A stretch of DNA of 64,000 bases. Origin: Candidatus Nanopelagicales bacterium (lineage in GTDB: Bacteria; Actinomycetota; Actinomycetes; S36-B12; CAIYMF01). The translations under genes were made by a program, and so were the position numbers. Where the stretch lies: contig JAFIHG010000051.1 of the NCBI GenBank assembly GCA_017848795.1, forward strand, positions 1 to 64,000, written 5' to 3'. The notes beneath the pieces are model-generated. The model did not search any database, was not told the origin of the DNA, and worked only from the letters and a program-made list of their open reading frames with translations. Positions 55,690 through 64,000 of this stretch are shown piece by piece; position 1 is the stretch's first letter; every line of letters starts with the position of its first letter.

Positions 55690-56982
55690 TCAGGTGCGAT
55701 CCCGGTCGGCGTCGCCGGGTACGGCCGGCGGGTCCGGCGCCGGTTCTCCGGCCTCCGCCCCGCCCTCGCCGTCCGCGACGACCCGCCGGGTCTCGGGCAT
55801 CACGGCCGACATCGCGAAGGCCACGGCCACGACCGCCGCGCCCGAGAGGAACGCGAGCTCGTACGACCCGCTGCGGTCGACGATGATCCCGGCCAGCAGC
55901 GGCCCGGAGATCGAGCCCAGGTCGCTCGTCATCTGGTACGCGGCGACGACCGAGCCGCTGCGCCGCCCGCCGGTCACGTCGCCGACGATCGCCGCCGGCG
56001 CGGACCCGAGGAACGCCGCCCCGGCGCCCCAGACGCCCATCGCGAGCAGGAACCACAACGGGTTCCCGGCGAAGGCGAGCAGCGCCGTGCCCGCCACCGT
56101 GATCGCCGTGCCGATGATCAGCGCAGGGCGGCGCCCGCGGTGGTCGGCGAGCCGGCCCGCCGGCAGCAGCAGCACCGCCTGGACGGCGGCGGACGTGAGC
56201 AGGCCGTACCCGGTCAGCGCGGGCGTCGACCCGAGGGCGTCGACGACGAGCAGCGGGACCAACGAGGAGCGCAGCCCGAACGCAGTGAACCCGGTAGCCA
56301 GGCTCACCACGAGCGCCGTCACGTACGCCCGGTTGCGCAGCGCGCTGCGCAGCGCGTTCCCGGTCGGTGCCGCCGGTTCGGCCGACGTGGGCACCGCCTG
56401 CTCGCGCAACCGGCCGCGGGACAGCATCGTGACCGTCACCAGCGTGGCGACCCCGAGCGTGCCGGCGTACACGAAGAACGGCAGCCGGATCGAGATGCCG
56501 GTGACCAGGCCCCCGACCGCCGGCCCGGCGACGCCGCCGAGCAGGAACCCGCCCTGGAACGCCCCGGAGGCCTGCCCGCGTTGCTCGGGCTCGACGACGC
56601 GCAGCAGCAGACCGAGCGAGGACACGGTGAACATCGCCGACCCGAACCCGCCGACGCCGCGCAGCAGCAGCAGCTGCACGTACGACTCGGCCAGCCCCGC
56701 CAGCAGGCTCGACACCGCCACGATCGCGAGCCCGGAGGCGAGGACCAGCCGCTCGCCGAACCGGTCGACCAGCCAGCCGGACGGGGGCGCGGACACGAAC
56801 CGGACGAAGGCGAACACGCTGACGACCGCCGTCGCGGCTGTCGTCGAGACGTCGAACGACTTCGCGAACACCGGAAGCGCAGGGGCCACGATGCCGTACC
56901 CGAGCGCCACGCAGAACGCGACGGCGACGAGCACCAGCACCTCGGCCGGCAGCCCCGCCGCGAACCGGCCGCGCAGTGTCAC
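55690..56982 (-). CDS. Major facilitator superfamily transporter
   Basis: A 430-residue protein with 12 hydrophobic spans and a longer cytosolic loop in the middle. The A-loop RFGERLVLASGLAI and the antiporter-like GGFGSAMFTVSSLGLLL and GGVAGPAVGGLV stretches suggest a drug or metabolite exporter of the DHA1 type. The C-terminal 35 residues are acidic and Pro-rich. No regulator is adjacent, and the substrate is unknown. Confidence 0.9.
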   Translation of the reverse strand: MTLRGRFAAGLPAEVLVLVAVAFCVALGYGIVAPALPVFAKSFDVSTTAATAVVSVFAFVRFVSAPPSGWLVDRFGERLVLASGLAIVAVSSLLAGLAESYVQLLLLRGVGGFGSAMFTVSSLGLLLRVVEPEQRGQASGAFQGGFLLGGVAGPAVGGLVTGISIRLPFFVYAGTLGVATLVTVTMLSRGRLREQAVPTSAEPAAPTGNALRSALRNRAYVTALVVSLATGFTAFGLRSSLVPLLVVDALGSTPALTGYGLLTSAAVQAVLLLPAGRLADHRGRRPALIIGTAITVAGTALLAFAGNPLWFLLAMGVWGAGAAFLGSAPAAIVGDVTGGRRSGSVVAAYQMTSDLGSISGPLLAGIIVDRSGSYELAFLSGAAVVAVAFAMSAVMPETRRVVADGEGGAEAGEPAPDPPAVPGDADRDRT

Positions 56983-56995
56983 GCGCGCAATCCTG
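56983..56995 (-). promoter_or_regulatory. Predicted leaderless promoter of the MFS gene
   Basis: CAGGAT (minus strand, 56990-56995), seven bases, then GTG at 56982. Confidence 0.45.
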
Positions 56996-57051
56996 CCCGC
57001 AGCGGCGCAGCGCCCCGCGGGCCGGTCACGTCGGCCGGTCCCCGACCGGGA

Positions 57052-59049
57052 TCACCGGCGGGTGCGCCGCCGGCCCCGACGGGCGCGCAGGTAGTCCTGC
57101 ACGACGTAGCCGCCGAGGCGTTCCCCGTCCGGGGCGAGCACTCGCCCGCCGTTGCGGCGGGCCATCGCGTCGAGGAACTCGGCGAGCCGCGGGTCGTCGC
57201 CGAGCCGGAAGAACGACAACGGGATCCCGCGGCTGGTCATCCGGTCGACCTCGGCCACGGTCAACGCGACGGTCTCGGCGGTGGGCGGCCAGCTGAACCA
57301 CCACTCGCCGTCGGCGTCCAGGTGCGCGGTCGGCTCCCCGTCGGTCACGACGAGCACGACCGGCTCGGCGTCGCGGTGCCGGTCCAGGAACCGCCCGGCG
57401 AGCATCAGCGCGTGCTGCAGGTTGGTGCCCTGCACCTCGTTGGCGTCCAGGTCCGGCAGCTCGTGCGGCGCGATGCGCCGGGCCAGGTTGGCGAACGCGA
57501 TGATCTCGATGGCATCCGCGGGGAACTGCGAGGACGCGAGGGCGTGCAACGCCATCGCGGTCGTCTTGGCCGCGCGCCAGGTGTCGTTCATGACCATGGA
57601 GAACGACTGGTCGACGAGCAGCGCGACCGCTGCGCGGGTGCGCCGTTCGGTCTCGCGCACCTCGATGTCCTCGGCGGCCAGCTGCACCCGTCCGGGCGAC
57701 CCGGCCGCGGGGGCGGGACGCGGGAGCGCGCCGCGCTGGGCGGTGCGCAGGATCGCGTTGCGCACCGTACCGACCGGGTCCCACGGTGCCTCGTCGCCGA
57801 ACGCCCACCGCCGCGACGTCCCGGTCAGCTCACCGGTCGCGCCCGCGTCGGGCACGTCGTGCTCCCCGCGTCCGGTGCCTTCCAAGGAAGCGAACACGCG
57901 CCGCAGCGCGGTCTGCCCGATGCGCCGGATCGCCTTGGGGGACAACGTGAGATCACCCCGCGAGCGCACCAGGTACCCCTGCTCCTCGAGACTGCGCTCG
58001 AGCTGCTGCAGCGCCCGTACGTCGTCGACCGCCGCCCGGCCCAGGGCCCGCCGCACCTGCTCCTCGTCGATGTCGGCGAGGGCGGCTCCGGGGTAGTCCT
58101 GGGCGAGCGCGTCGCCGAGCGCGTCGAGGTCGGCGAGTTCGGCCAATGCCTCGGTCGCGTCCCCGAGCCCGAGCGGGCGATCGCCCCGCAGCCGCTGCCG
58201 GCCGGACCAGGGCAGGTCGGGGCGCAGCGCGCGCAGGTTGTCGCCGAGCCGGCCCATCTCGGCGGCGAGGTCCAGGTCGCCCAGGGCCTGCGACATCAGC
58301 TCGGAGAGCTCGGCCCGCTGCTCGGGCGTCATCGACTCGAGCATCCGCGCCATGGCGGCGGCGCGGCGGGCCAACTCGTCGAGCAGCTCGTCGAGCGACT
58401 GCGGCTGCTCGGGGAAGAACTCGCCGTGCGCGGCCATGAAATCCGCGAAGTCGCGCTCCGTGTCCTGCCCCCGGGACCGCTTCTCGAGCAGCCGGTTCAG
58501 GTCGGCGAGCATGTCCTTGAGCGCCTGCGCCGCGGCCGGGTCCTGGTCCTGCAGCGCGGCGCGGATCCCGCGGAACTGCTGGTCGAGGACCTCCTCGGCG
58601 AGCATCCGGCGCAGCTGCTCGTACGCCTCGCGGGCCTGCGGTGAGCGCCAGTCGTAGTCGGCGAGCTCGCGCACCGCCCGTGCAGTGTCGCGCGGCAGCT
58701 CGCCGAGCTGGGCCTCACGGAACCGCGCATCATCGCTCGGGTCGGGGAACAGCGCCTCCTGCTCGGCGGCGAGGGCCCGGTCGAGCAGCTCGCGGGCCCG
58801 CTCGAGCACCCCATCCATCCGACCCGACCGCTCCAGCGACCGGCGCCGCTGCTGGACGCGCCGGCGCAGCTCGTCAAGGCCGCGCAGGCCGTCCGCGCCC
58901 TGGTGCAGCAGCGAGCGCAGCGCGTCACGTACGCCCTGCCCGCCGAGGATCCGGTCGCCGAGCTCGTCCACCGCCCGCCCCGGGTCGTACGGCTCGGCCA
59001 GCGGGTCCGGTCCTCCGGCGTACGCGCCGTAGCGGAACCTGTCGCTCAC
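57052..59049 (-). CDS. VWA-domain protein paired with a MoxR-type ATPase
   Basis: The 665-residue protein has a long, charged helical N-terminal part (about 1-430) and a C-terminal von Willebrand A domain with MIDAS elements DQSFSM, the Thr in QGTNLQHAL and VVTDGEPTAH. It resembles the partner of the chelatase-like ATPase in mycobacteria (Rv0959-type). Such pairs remodel or insert cofactors into target proteins; the target is unknown. The GTG overlaps the ATPase stop by four bases, which decides the start against upstream in-frame sequence. Confidence 0.87.
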   Translation of the reverse strand: MSDRFRYGAYAGGPDPLAEPYDPGRAVDELGDRILGGQGVRDALRSLLHQGADGLRGLDELRRRVQQRRRSLERSGRMDGVLERARELLDRALAAEQEALFPDPSDDARFREAQLGELPRDTARAVRELADYDWRSPQAREAYEQLRRMLAEEVLDQQFRGIRAALQDQDPAAAQALKDMLADLNRLLEKRSRGQDTERDFADFMAAHGEFFPEQPQSLDELLDELARRAAAMARMLESMTPEQRAELSELMSQALGDLDLAAEMGRLGDNLRALRPDLPWSGRQRLRGDRPLGLGDATEALAELADLDALGDALAQDYPGAALADIDEEQVRRALGRAAVDDVRALQQLERSLEEQGYLVRSRGDLTLSPKAIRRIGQTALRRVFASLEGTGRGEHDVPDAGATGELTGTSRRWAFGDEAPWDPVGTVRNAILRTAQRGALPRPAPAAGSPGRVQLAAEDIEVRETERRTRAAVALLVDQSFSMVMNDTWRAAKTTAMALHALASSQFPADAIEIIAFANLARRIAPHELPDLDANEVQGTNLQHALMLAGRFLDRHRDAEPVVLVVTDGEPTAHLDADGEWWFSWPPTAETVALTVAEVDRMTSRGIPLSFFRLGDDPRLAEFLDAMARRNGGRVLAPDGERLGGYVVQDYLRARRGRRRTRR

Positions 59050-60479
59050 GCCGCTCCGTAGACCGCCCGGCCGCCGCCGGGCACCTCGTCCTTGCCGATC
59101 CGGCGCGTCAGGTACAGCCCTTCGAGAGCGGTCTCCGCGCACGCGGCGACGATCGCGGCCGACTCGCCCGAAACCCCTTCCAGCGCCGTGGTGATCCGGC
59201 CGAGGCCCTCGACCGGGCCGAGGGACGCGAGCAGCCGGTCGGCCGTCACGAGGTCGCCCGTCTCGACGGTCGCGCCCTCGTCGAACAGGTCGACGAGCGC
59301 GCTCAGGTCGACCCCGCCCAGGCGGGCCCGGAAGGTCTCGGCCAGCGCGCGGCGCAGCAGATGGGCGAGGATCTCCTGCTCGCGGCCCTCCTCGCTCACG
59401 TCGAACTCGAGCTTGCCGAGCAGGGTCGGTACGACCGCCGGCAGGTCGCACACCCGCGCGACCGCCTGCGCCTCACCGGTGATGGCCGCCCGCCGCAGCG
59501 CACCCGCGGCGAGCGACTCGGCGCCCGCGACCCCGAAGCGGGCCGACACGCCGCTGCGCGGGTCGACGCTGGTGGACTCCCGTACCGCGCGGGTGAAGCG
59601 CGCCACCACCTCGAGCAGGTGATCCGGCACCACCGCGACCAGGTCGGCCTCCTGGCGCAGCAACAGCACCTCGTCGGCCAGCCGCAGCGGGTAGTGCGTA
59701 CGGACCTCCGCGCCGAAACGGTCCTTGAGCGGGGTGATGATGCGCCCGCGGTTGGTGTAGTCCTCGGGGTTCGCGCTCGCGACGAGCAGCAGGTCCAGCG
59801 GCAGCCGCAGCGCGTACCCGCGTACCTGCACGTCGCGCTCCTCGAGCACGTTGAGCAGCGACACCTGGATCCGCTCGGCGAGGTCGGGCAGCTCGTTGAC
59901 GGCGAAGATCCCCCGGTTGGTGCGCGGCACCAGCCCGTAGTGCACCGTCTCCGGGTCCCCGAGCGAACGGCCCTCCGCGACCTTCACCGGGTCGACGTCA
60001 CCGATCAGGTCACCGACGCTGGTGTCCGGCGTCGCGAGCTTCTCGCCGTACCGCTCGCTGCGGTGGCGCCAGGTCACCGGCGCGTCCTCGCCCCGCTCGG
60101 CCACCTGGCGCAGTCCCCAGGTGGTGACCGGTGCGAGCGGTTCCTCGTGGATCTCGCTGCCGGCGAGCTGCGGGCTCCACTCGTCGAGCAGCCCGACCAG
60201 CGTCCGCAGCAGCCGGGTCTTGCCCTGGCCGCGCTCCCCGAGCAGCACCAGGTCGTGCCCGGCGAGCAACGCCCGTTCCAGCTGCGGGCGCACGGTGTGC
60301 TCGAACCCGACGACGCCGGGGAAGGGATCACGTCCCTCGCGCAGCATCGCGAGCAGGTTGTCCCGTACCTCGGCCTTCACCGTCCGCGGCCGGTAACCGC
60401 TGCGGCGCAGCGCGCCCACGGTGTCGGGCAGGTCGGCGGGCGGCACGGGCGGGACGACGGGATGCAGGAAGGCAGGCAC
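59046..60479 (-). CDS. MoxR/magnesium-chelatase-like AAA+ ATPase
   Basis: The 477 residues contain Walker A LLGERGQGKTRLL (81-88 core), a Walker B-like IFAVNELPDLAERIQ, sensor 1 in VASANPEDYTNRGRI and the arginine-finger tract PLKDRFGAEVRTHYP. The C-terminal third is helical and family-specific. It is annotated in relatives as a magnesium chelatase subunit, but without bacteriochlorophyll genes a MoxR-like chaperone role is more likely. It forms a two-gene unit with the VWA protein. Confidence 0.9.
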   Translation of the reverse strand: MPAFLHPVVPPVPPADLPDTVGALRRSGYRPRTVKAEVRDNLLAMLREGRDPFPGVVGFEHTVRPQLERALLAGHDLVLLGERGQGKTRLLRTLVGLLDEWSPQLAGSEIHEEPLAPVTTWGLRQVAERGEDAPVTWRHRSERYGEKLATPDTSVGDLIGDVDPVKVAEGRSLGDPETVHYGLVPRTNRGIFAVNELPDLAERIQVSLLNVLEERDVQVRGYALRLPLDLLLVASANPEDYTNRGRIITPLKDRFGAEVRTHYPLRLADEVLLLRQEADLVAVVPDHLLEVVARFTRAVRESTSVDPRSGVSARFGVAGAESLAAGALRRAAITGEAQAVARVCDLPAVVPTLLGKLEFDVSEEGREQEILAHLLRRALAETFRARLGGVDLSALVDLFDEGATVETGDLVTADRLLASLGPVEGLGRITTALEGVSGESAAIVAACAETALEGLYLTRRIGKDEVPGGGRAVYGAA

Positions 60480-60491
60480 ACGCCGACGCTA
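60480..60491 (-). promoter_or_regulatory. Predicted leaderless promoter of the MoxR-VWA operon
   Basis: TAGCGT (minus strand, 60486-60491), six bases, then GTG at 60479. Confidence 0.5.
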
Positions 60492-60620
60492 CGTCGCGTC
60501 CGTGCGCGATGCGAGGCGGTACGCCGTCCGCGGAACCCACCGTTCGGGTTCGCCGGTGGGGGTGATCTTTCGGACCGAAGGGCGGACCCCGCGAGCGTGG
60601 CCGGCGCCGCACGTCCCGGG

Positions 60621-60632
60621 CAGGATGGAGCG
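60621..60632 (+). promoter_or_regulatory. Predicted leaderless promoter of the FIST-ROK operon
   Basis: CAGGAT at 60621-60626, six bases, then GTG at 60633. Confidence 0.5.
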
Positions 60633-61805
60633 GTGCGACGGACGACGGTGGGAGACGGGCTGGCGCTCGGTGAGGACGTCGTCGCGGCAGCGGAGCACGC
60701 GGTGGCCGCGGCGCTCGCACCGCTGCGCGGCGAGCGACCCGACCTGGCGTGCGTCTTCGTGTCCGGCGCCGATCCGCAGGACGCGGCGCGGGCGTTGCGC
60801 CACGCCGCGGACCGCCTCGAGGCGCACACCGTCCTCGGCTGCACCGCGCACGGTGTGATCGCCGCGGGCCGGGGGATCGAGGGGGTCGCGAGCGTCAGCG
60901 TCTGGGCCGCGGTGCTGCCCGGGGTGAGCCTGCGGGCGTTCCACCTCGAGGTGATCCGTACCGCCGACTCGATCGCGGTGCTCGGGATGCCGGAGCGGCA
61001 GGACGACGACGTCGTCGGGGTGCTGCTCGCCGACCCGTGGTCGTTCCCGGTGGACGGTTTCGTCACCGGTTCGACCGAGAGCCTGCACGGCCTGCCGCTC
61101 GTCGGGGGGCTGGCGTCCGGCGCCCCGCGCGCCGGGCAGACCCGGCTGCTGGTCGACGGCCGGGTGCACGAGCGGGGCGCGGTCGGCGTGATCGTCGGGG
61201 GCCCGGTGGGTGTCCACACGGTCGTCTCGCAGGGGTGCCGGACGATCGGCCACCCGTACACGGTCACCCGGTCGGCGGGCTCGACCCTCGCCGAGCTCGG
61301 CGGCAAGCCGGCGCTGCTGCGCGCCCAGGACGCGGTGTCCTCGCTGCCGGAGGCCGAGCAGGGCGCGGCGGTCCGCGGCCTGCAGGTCGGGATCGCCATC
61401 GACGAGTACGCCGACGAGCGCGGCTCGGGCGACTACCTGGCGCGGGGCATCGCCGCCGTGGACCAGCAGACCGGAGCCCTCGAGGTCGGGGACGTGGTGC
61501 CGGTCGGTGCCACCGTGCAGTTCCTGGTACGCGACGCGGACGCGGCGCACGAGGACCTGGCGCAGGTGCTGGCGGCGTTCCGCGCCCGGGCGGGGCTGCA
61601 GGCCATGGCGGGCGCGCTGCTGTTCTCCTGCAACGGGCGTGGCCGGGCGATGTTCCCCAGCGCCGACCACGATGTGCTCGCCGTACGGGGCGGGCTCGGC
61701 GTCGAAGGCGTCGCCGGCTTCTTCGCCGCCGGCGAGATCGGTCCGGTCGGCGGCCGCAACCAGGTGCACGGGTTCACCGCGACCGTGCTCGCTTTCGAGT
61801 CGTGA
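60633..61805 (+). CDS. FIST domain sensory protein
   Basis: A 390-residue cytosolic protein with FIST N (about 35-225, with VLGCTAHGVIAAGRG and LPLVGGLASG) and FIST C (about 235-375, ending LFSCNGRGRAMF and GFFAAGEIGPVGGRNQVHG). FIST modules bind small ligands, perhaps amino acids, and are usually linked to output domains; here the protein stands alone. The GTG is chosen from the predicted promoter and domain start, since long upstream ORF sequence is not conserved. Its stop overlaps the ROK start by four bases. Confidence 0.88.
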   Translation: MRRTTVGDGLALGEDVVAAAEHAVAAALAPLRGERPDLACVFVSGADPQDAARALRHAADRLEAHTVLGCTAHGVIAAGRGIEGVASVSVWAAVLPGVSLRAFHLEVIRTADSIAVLGMPERQDDDVVGVLLADPWSFPVDGFVTGSTESLHGLPLVGGLASGAPRAGQTRLLVDGRVHERGAVGVIVGGPVGVHTVVSQGCRTIGHPYTVTRSAGSTLAELGGKPALLRAQDAVSSLPEAEQGAAVRGLQVGIAIDEYADERGSGDYLARGIAAVDQQTGALEVGDVVPVGATVQFLVRDADAAHEDLAQVLAAFRARAGLQAMAGALLFSCNGRGRAMFPSADHDVLAVRGGLGVEGVAGFFAAGEIGPVGGRNQVHGFTATVLAFES

Positions 61806-62794
61806 CCGCAGCCGTCCTCGGCATCGACGTCGGCGGCACCAAGCTCGCCTGCGGGCGGGTCACCGGGGACGGCCGGCTCACCGCCGTGCGCCGTACGGCC
61901 ACCCCGCCCGGCGAGGACCCGGAGACGGTGTGGCGTGCCCTTGCGGATCTCGTGGACGCCGTAGGCGCCGAGGGCCCGTACGACGCGATCGGCATCGGCT
62001 GCGGCGGGCCGATGCGCTGGCCCGACGGGGTCGTGTCGCCGCTGAACCTGCCGGCGTGGCGGGGCTTTCCGCTGCTCGAGCGGGTGCGCGCCAGGTTCGG
62101 CGGCGGGCGGCCGGTGCGGATCCACAACGATGCGGTGGCGTACGCGCTGGGGGAGGCCCGCTGGGGTGCCGGGCGCGGCGCCGCACACGTGCTCGGGATG
62201 GTGGTGTCGACCGGTGTGGGCGGCGGCCTCGTCCTCGGCGGCCGACCCGTCGACGGGGCCACCGGCAACGCCGGGCACATCGGCCACGTCGTCGCCGAGC
62301 CCGGCGGGCCACGGTGCGGGTGCGGCGGCCGCGGGTGTCTGGAGGCCGTGGCACGCGGACCGGCGATCGCGGCCGACGCCGTGGCGCGCGGCTGGACCGG
62401 GGACCCCGACGCGCAGGCCGTCGCGGCCGGGGCCCGCGCCGGGGATCGCGCCGCGCTCGCCGCGTACGCCCGCGCCGGGCAGGCCCTCGGCACCGTCCTC
62501 GCCGGTGTCGTCGCGCTGCTCGACCTCGAGGTGGTCAGCGTCGGGGGTGGGGTCGCCCAGGCCGGCGCGCCGCTATGGGACCCGCTGCGTTCCGCCTTCG
62601 CCGCGCAGGCCCGCCTGCACTACACGCGCGGCGTGCGGGTCGTACCCGCCGGACTCGGCCCGTACGCCGGCGTCGTCGGCGCCGCAGCCCTCGTCCTCCC
62701 CCCACCCGTTCCCGCGTCCCTGCTCGAATCGTCGCTAACTCGCGGAGTTGACGACGATTCGAGCAGGGACGCGGGAAAGCGGAGTGGAGCATGA
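61802..62794 (+). CDS. ROK-family sugar kinase (glucokinase-like)
   Basis: The 330-residue protein has the ATP phosphate loop VLGIDVGGTKLACG, VVSTGVGGGLVLGG, the substrate segment GNAGHIGHV and the zinc motif CGCGGRGCLEAVA. These are hallmarks of ROK glucokinases or N-acetylhexosamine kinases; there is no N-terminal DNA-binding domain. The normal C-terminus is near GVVGAAALVL. The last 30 or so residues are encoded by a large palindrome (62709-62777) and are probably not functional. Confidence 0.9.
   Translation: MTAAVLGIDVGGTKLACGRVTGDGRLTAVRRTATPPGEDPETVWRALADLVDAVGAEGPYDAIGIGCGGPMRWPDGVVSPLNLPAWRGFPLLERVRARFGGGRPVRIHNDAVAYALGEARWGAGRGAAHVLGMVVSTGVGGGLVLGGRPVDGATGNAGHIGHVVAEPGGPRCGCGGRGCLEAVARGPAIAADAVARGWTGDPDAQAVAAGARAGDRAALAAYARAGQALGTVLAGVVALLDLEVVSVGGGVAQAGAPLWDPLRSAFAAQARLHYTRGVRVVPAGLGPYAGVVGAAALVLPPPVPASLLESSLTRGVDDDSSRDAGKRSGA
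62709..62777. repeat. Perfect 26-bp inverted repeat inside the 3' end of the ROK gene
   Basis: 62709-62734 is the exact reverse complement of 62752-62777. The 17-base loop contains a further stem AACTC/GAGTT around GCG. The element is in the reading frame of the ROK gene and 13 bases upstream of the promoter hexamer of the next gene. It may be a terminator or an inserted palindromic repeat. Confidence 0.85.
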
Positions 62795-62801
62795 TCGGGG
62801 C
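62790..62801 (+). promoter_or_regulatory. Predicted leaderless promoter of ilvA
   Basis: CATGAT at 62790-62795, six bases, then GTG at 62802. The hexamer overlaps the ROK stop region. Confidence 0.4.
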
Positions 62802-64000
62802 GTGACGCGGACCGGACAGGCGACCCCGAGCGTGACGGTGGCGGACGTGAAGGCGGCGGGGGAGCTGCTGCGCGGCATCTCCCGCGTCACGCCGCTGGAG
62901 GGGGCGCGCTGGCTGGCGCGTGAGGTCGGCGGGCCGGTGCTGCTCAAGTGCGAGAACCTGCAACGCGCCGGCTCGTTCAAGATCCGCGGCGCGTACACGC
63001 GCATCAGCCGTCTCAGCGAGCAGGAGCGGGCGCGCGGGGTGGTGGCCGCGAGCGCCGGCAACCACGCGCAGGGCGTGGCGCTCGCCGCCTCGATGCTGGG
63101 CACCTCCGCGACGGTGTTCATGCCGGTCGGCGCGCCGCTGCCCAAGCTCACGGCGACCCGGGCGTACGGCGCCACCGTCGAGCAGTCCGGTCAGACCGTC
63201 GACGAGGCGCTGATCGCCGCGACCGAGTTCGCCGAACGCACCGGGGCGGTGCTGATCCATCCCTTCGACCACCCGGACGTCGTGGCCGGGCAGGGCACGG
63301 TCGGGCTGGAGATCCTCGAGCAGGAGCCGGCGGTACGCACGGTCGTGGTCTGCACCGGCGGAGGTGGGCTGCTCGCCGGCGTCGCGGTGGCGGTGAAGGG
63401 GCTGCGCCCGCAGGTACGGGTCGTCGGCGTGCAGGCCGAGGGCGCCGCCGCGTACCCGCCCTCGCTCACGGCCGGCCACCCGGTCGCGCTGCACGGGATG
63501 TCCACGAGCGCCGACGGCATCGCGGTCGGGCGACCCGGTGACGTCCCGTACCGCATCGTCGCGGACCTGGTCGACGAGATCCGCACGGTCAGCGAGGAGG
63601 ACCTCGCCCGTAGCCAGCTGCTGTGCCTCGAGCGGGCGAAGATGGTCGTCGAGCCGGCAGGGGCTGCCGCGCTCGCCGCCGTCGTCGCCGACCCGACGGC
63701 GTTCGAGGCGCCGGTGGCCGTGGTGCTCTCCGGCGGCAACGTCGACCCGCTGCTGATGTTGCGCGTGATCCGGCACGGGCTGGCCGCCGCCGGACGGTAC
63801 GCCGCGCTGCGCCTCGCGATCGCCGACCGGCCCGGCTCGCTGGCGCGGCTGCTCGGCGAGCTCGCCGCCGCCGACGCCAACGTCGTCGAGGTCGAGCACG
63901 CCCGGATCGACCCGCGGCTCTCGGTGGACGAGGTGGAGGTCGAGGTGCAGGTCGAGACGCGGGGACGCGAGCACCTCAGCGAGGTGCTCGGACGGCTGCG
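62802..64000 (+). CDS. ilvA: Threonine ammonia-lyase, 3' truncated by the window
   Basis: A PLP enzyme deaminating threonine to 2-oxobutyrate. The frame runs open to the window end (399 codons). Visible are the Schiff-base Lys60 in RAGSFKIRGAYTRI, VAASAGNHAQGVALAA, VVCTGGGGLLAGVAVAVKGL and LSGGNVDPLLMLRVI. An ACT-like regulatory domain starts near residue 330 (ALRLAIADRPGSLARLLGELAA), as in the single-ACT threonine dehydratases. A biosynthetic or catabolic role cannot be fixed from the visible part. Confidence 0.92.
   Translation, partial: MTRTGQATPSVTVADVKAAGELLRGISRVTPLEGARWLAREVGGPVLLKCENLQRAGSFKIRGAYTRISRLSEQERARGVVAASAGNHAQGVALAASMLGTSATVFMPVGAPLPKLTATRAYGATVEQSGQTVDEALIAATEFAERTGAVLIHPFDHPDVVAGQGTVGLEILEQEPAVRTVVVCTGGGGLLAGVAVAVKGLRPQVRVVGVQAEGAAAYPPSLTAGHPVALHGMSTSADGIAVGRPGDVPYRIVADLVDEIRTVSEEDLARSQLLCLERAKMVVEPAGAAALAAVVADPTAFEAPVAVVLSGGNVDPLLMLRVIRHGLAAAGRYAALRLAIADRPGSLARLLGELAAADANVVEVEHARIDPRLSVDEVEVEVQVETRGREHLSEVLGRL

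Noticed and set aside
59046-60479. Magnesium chelatase for chlorophyll synthesis
   Set aside because: The ATPase and VWA proteins resemble chelatase subunits, but no pigment genes are present and the arrangement fits the general MoxR-VWA type.

Overview
This 64 kb window is chromosomal DNA of a very high-GC actinobacterium. GTG starts are frequent, TTA codons are almost absent, and the ribosomal genes are of actinobacterial type: zinc-binding S14, S3 with a long Ala-rich tail, and a short-LID adenylate kinase. The order mfd ... mazG ... eno-divIC-DUF501-ppx matches the mycobacterial order. I cannot name the genus. An orphan chemoreceptor and a DUF4287 protein suggest a soil or plant-surface actinomycete, but that is only an inference.

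Layout: (1) 1-437, end of a DUF4190-type membrane protein. (2) 438-17600, a continuous plus-strand translation block: a strong promoter and leader, then rpsL-rpsG-fusA-tuf, a terminator-like hairpin, S10 and spc genes rpsJ to rplO, another hairpin, and secY-adk-map. The alpha operon (infA, rpmJ, rpsM, rpsK, rpsD, rpoA, rplQ) that usually follows is absent here. (3) 17.7-23.0 kb, accessory and signalling genes: a double VOC protein, a small secreted protein, an APH-fold kinase, a Ser/Pro/Thr-rich secreted protein and a histidine kinase/response regulator pair. (4) 23.2-38.2 kb, the mfd, SurA-like lipoprotein, mazG ... eno, divIC, DUF501, ppx neighbourhood. It is interrupted at about 28.4-31.6 kb by a lower-GC segment holding a frameshifted crystallin-like protein, an ECF sigma factor, a membrane protein and a GT87-like transferase. 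(5) 38.3-54.8 kb, metabolic genes: type II NADH dehydrogenase, a short-chain dehydrogenase, an unusual tRNA, a BI-1-like membrane protein, citrate synthase, an SGNH hydrolase, cystathionine beta-synthase, a secreted M1 peptidase, MsrA, a chemoreceptor, cystathionine gamma-synthase and GlmL. (6) 54.9-64.0 kb, uracil-DNA glycosylase, an MFS transporter, a MoxR-VWA pair, a FIST protein, a ROK kinase and the start of threonine ammonia-lyase.

How the genes fit together: the first third is the protein-synthesis and secretion core. CBS and CGS together provide transsulfuration, although they lie 6 kb apart with separate promoters. mfd, UDG and MazG serve genome maintenance and nucleotide clean-up.

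The two most notable signals are outside the protein annotation. One is a complete tRNA with a leucine UAA anticodon but a short class I variable loop and a G1-U72 end pair (41082-41155). The other is a recurrent promoter layout: at 15 gene starts a (T/C)ANNNT hexamer lies 6-8 nt before the start codon with no Shine-Dalgarno sequence, predicting leaderless transcripts. Several gene ends also carry long, sometimes nested, inverted repeats. No insertion sequence, CRISPR array or prophage was seen, and no gene-free stretch exceeds 300 bases.
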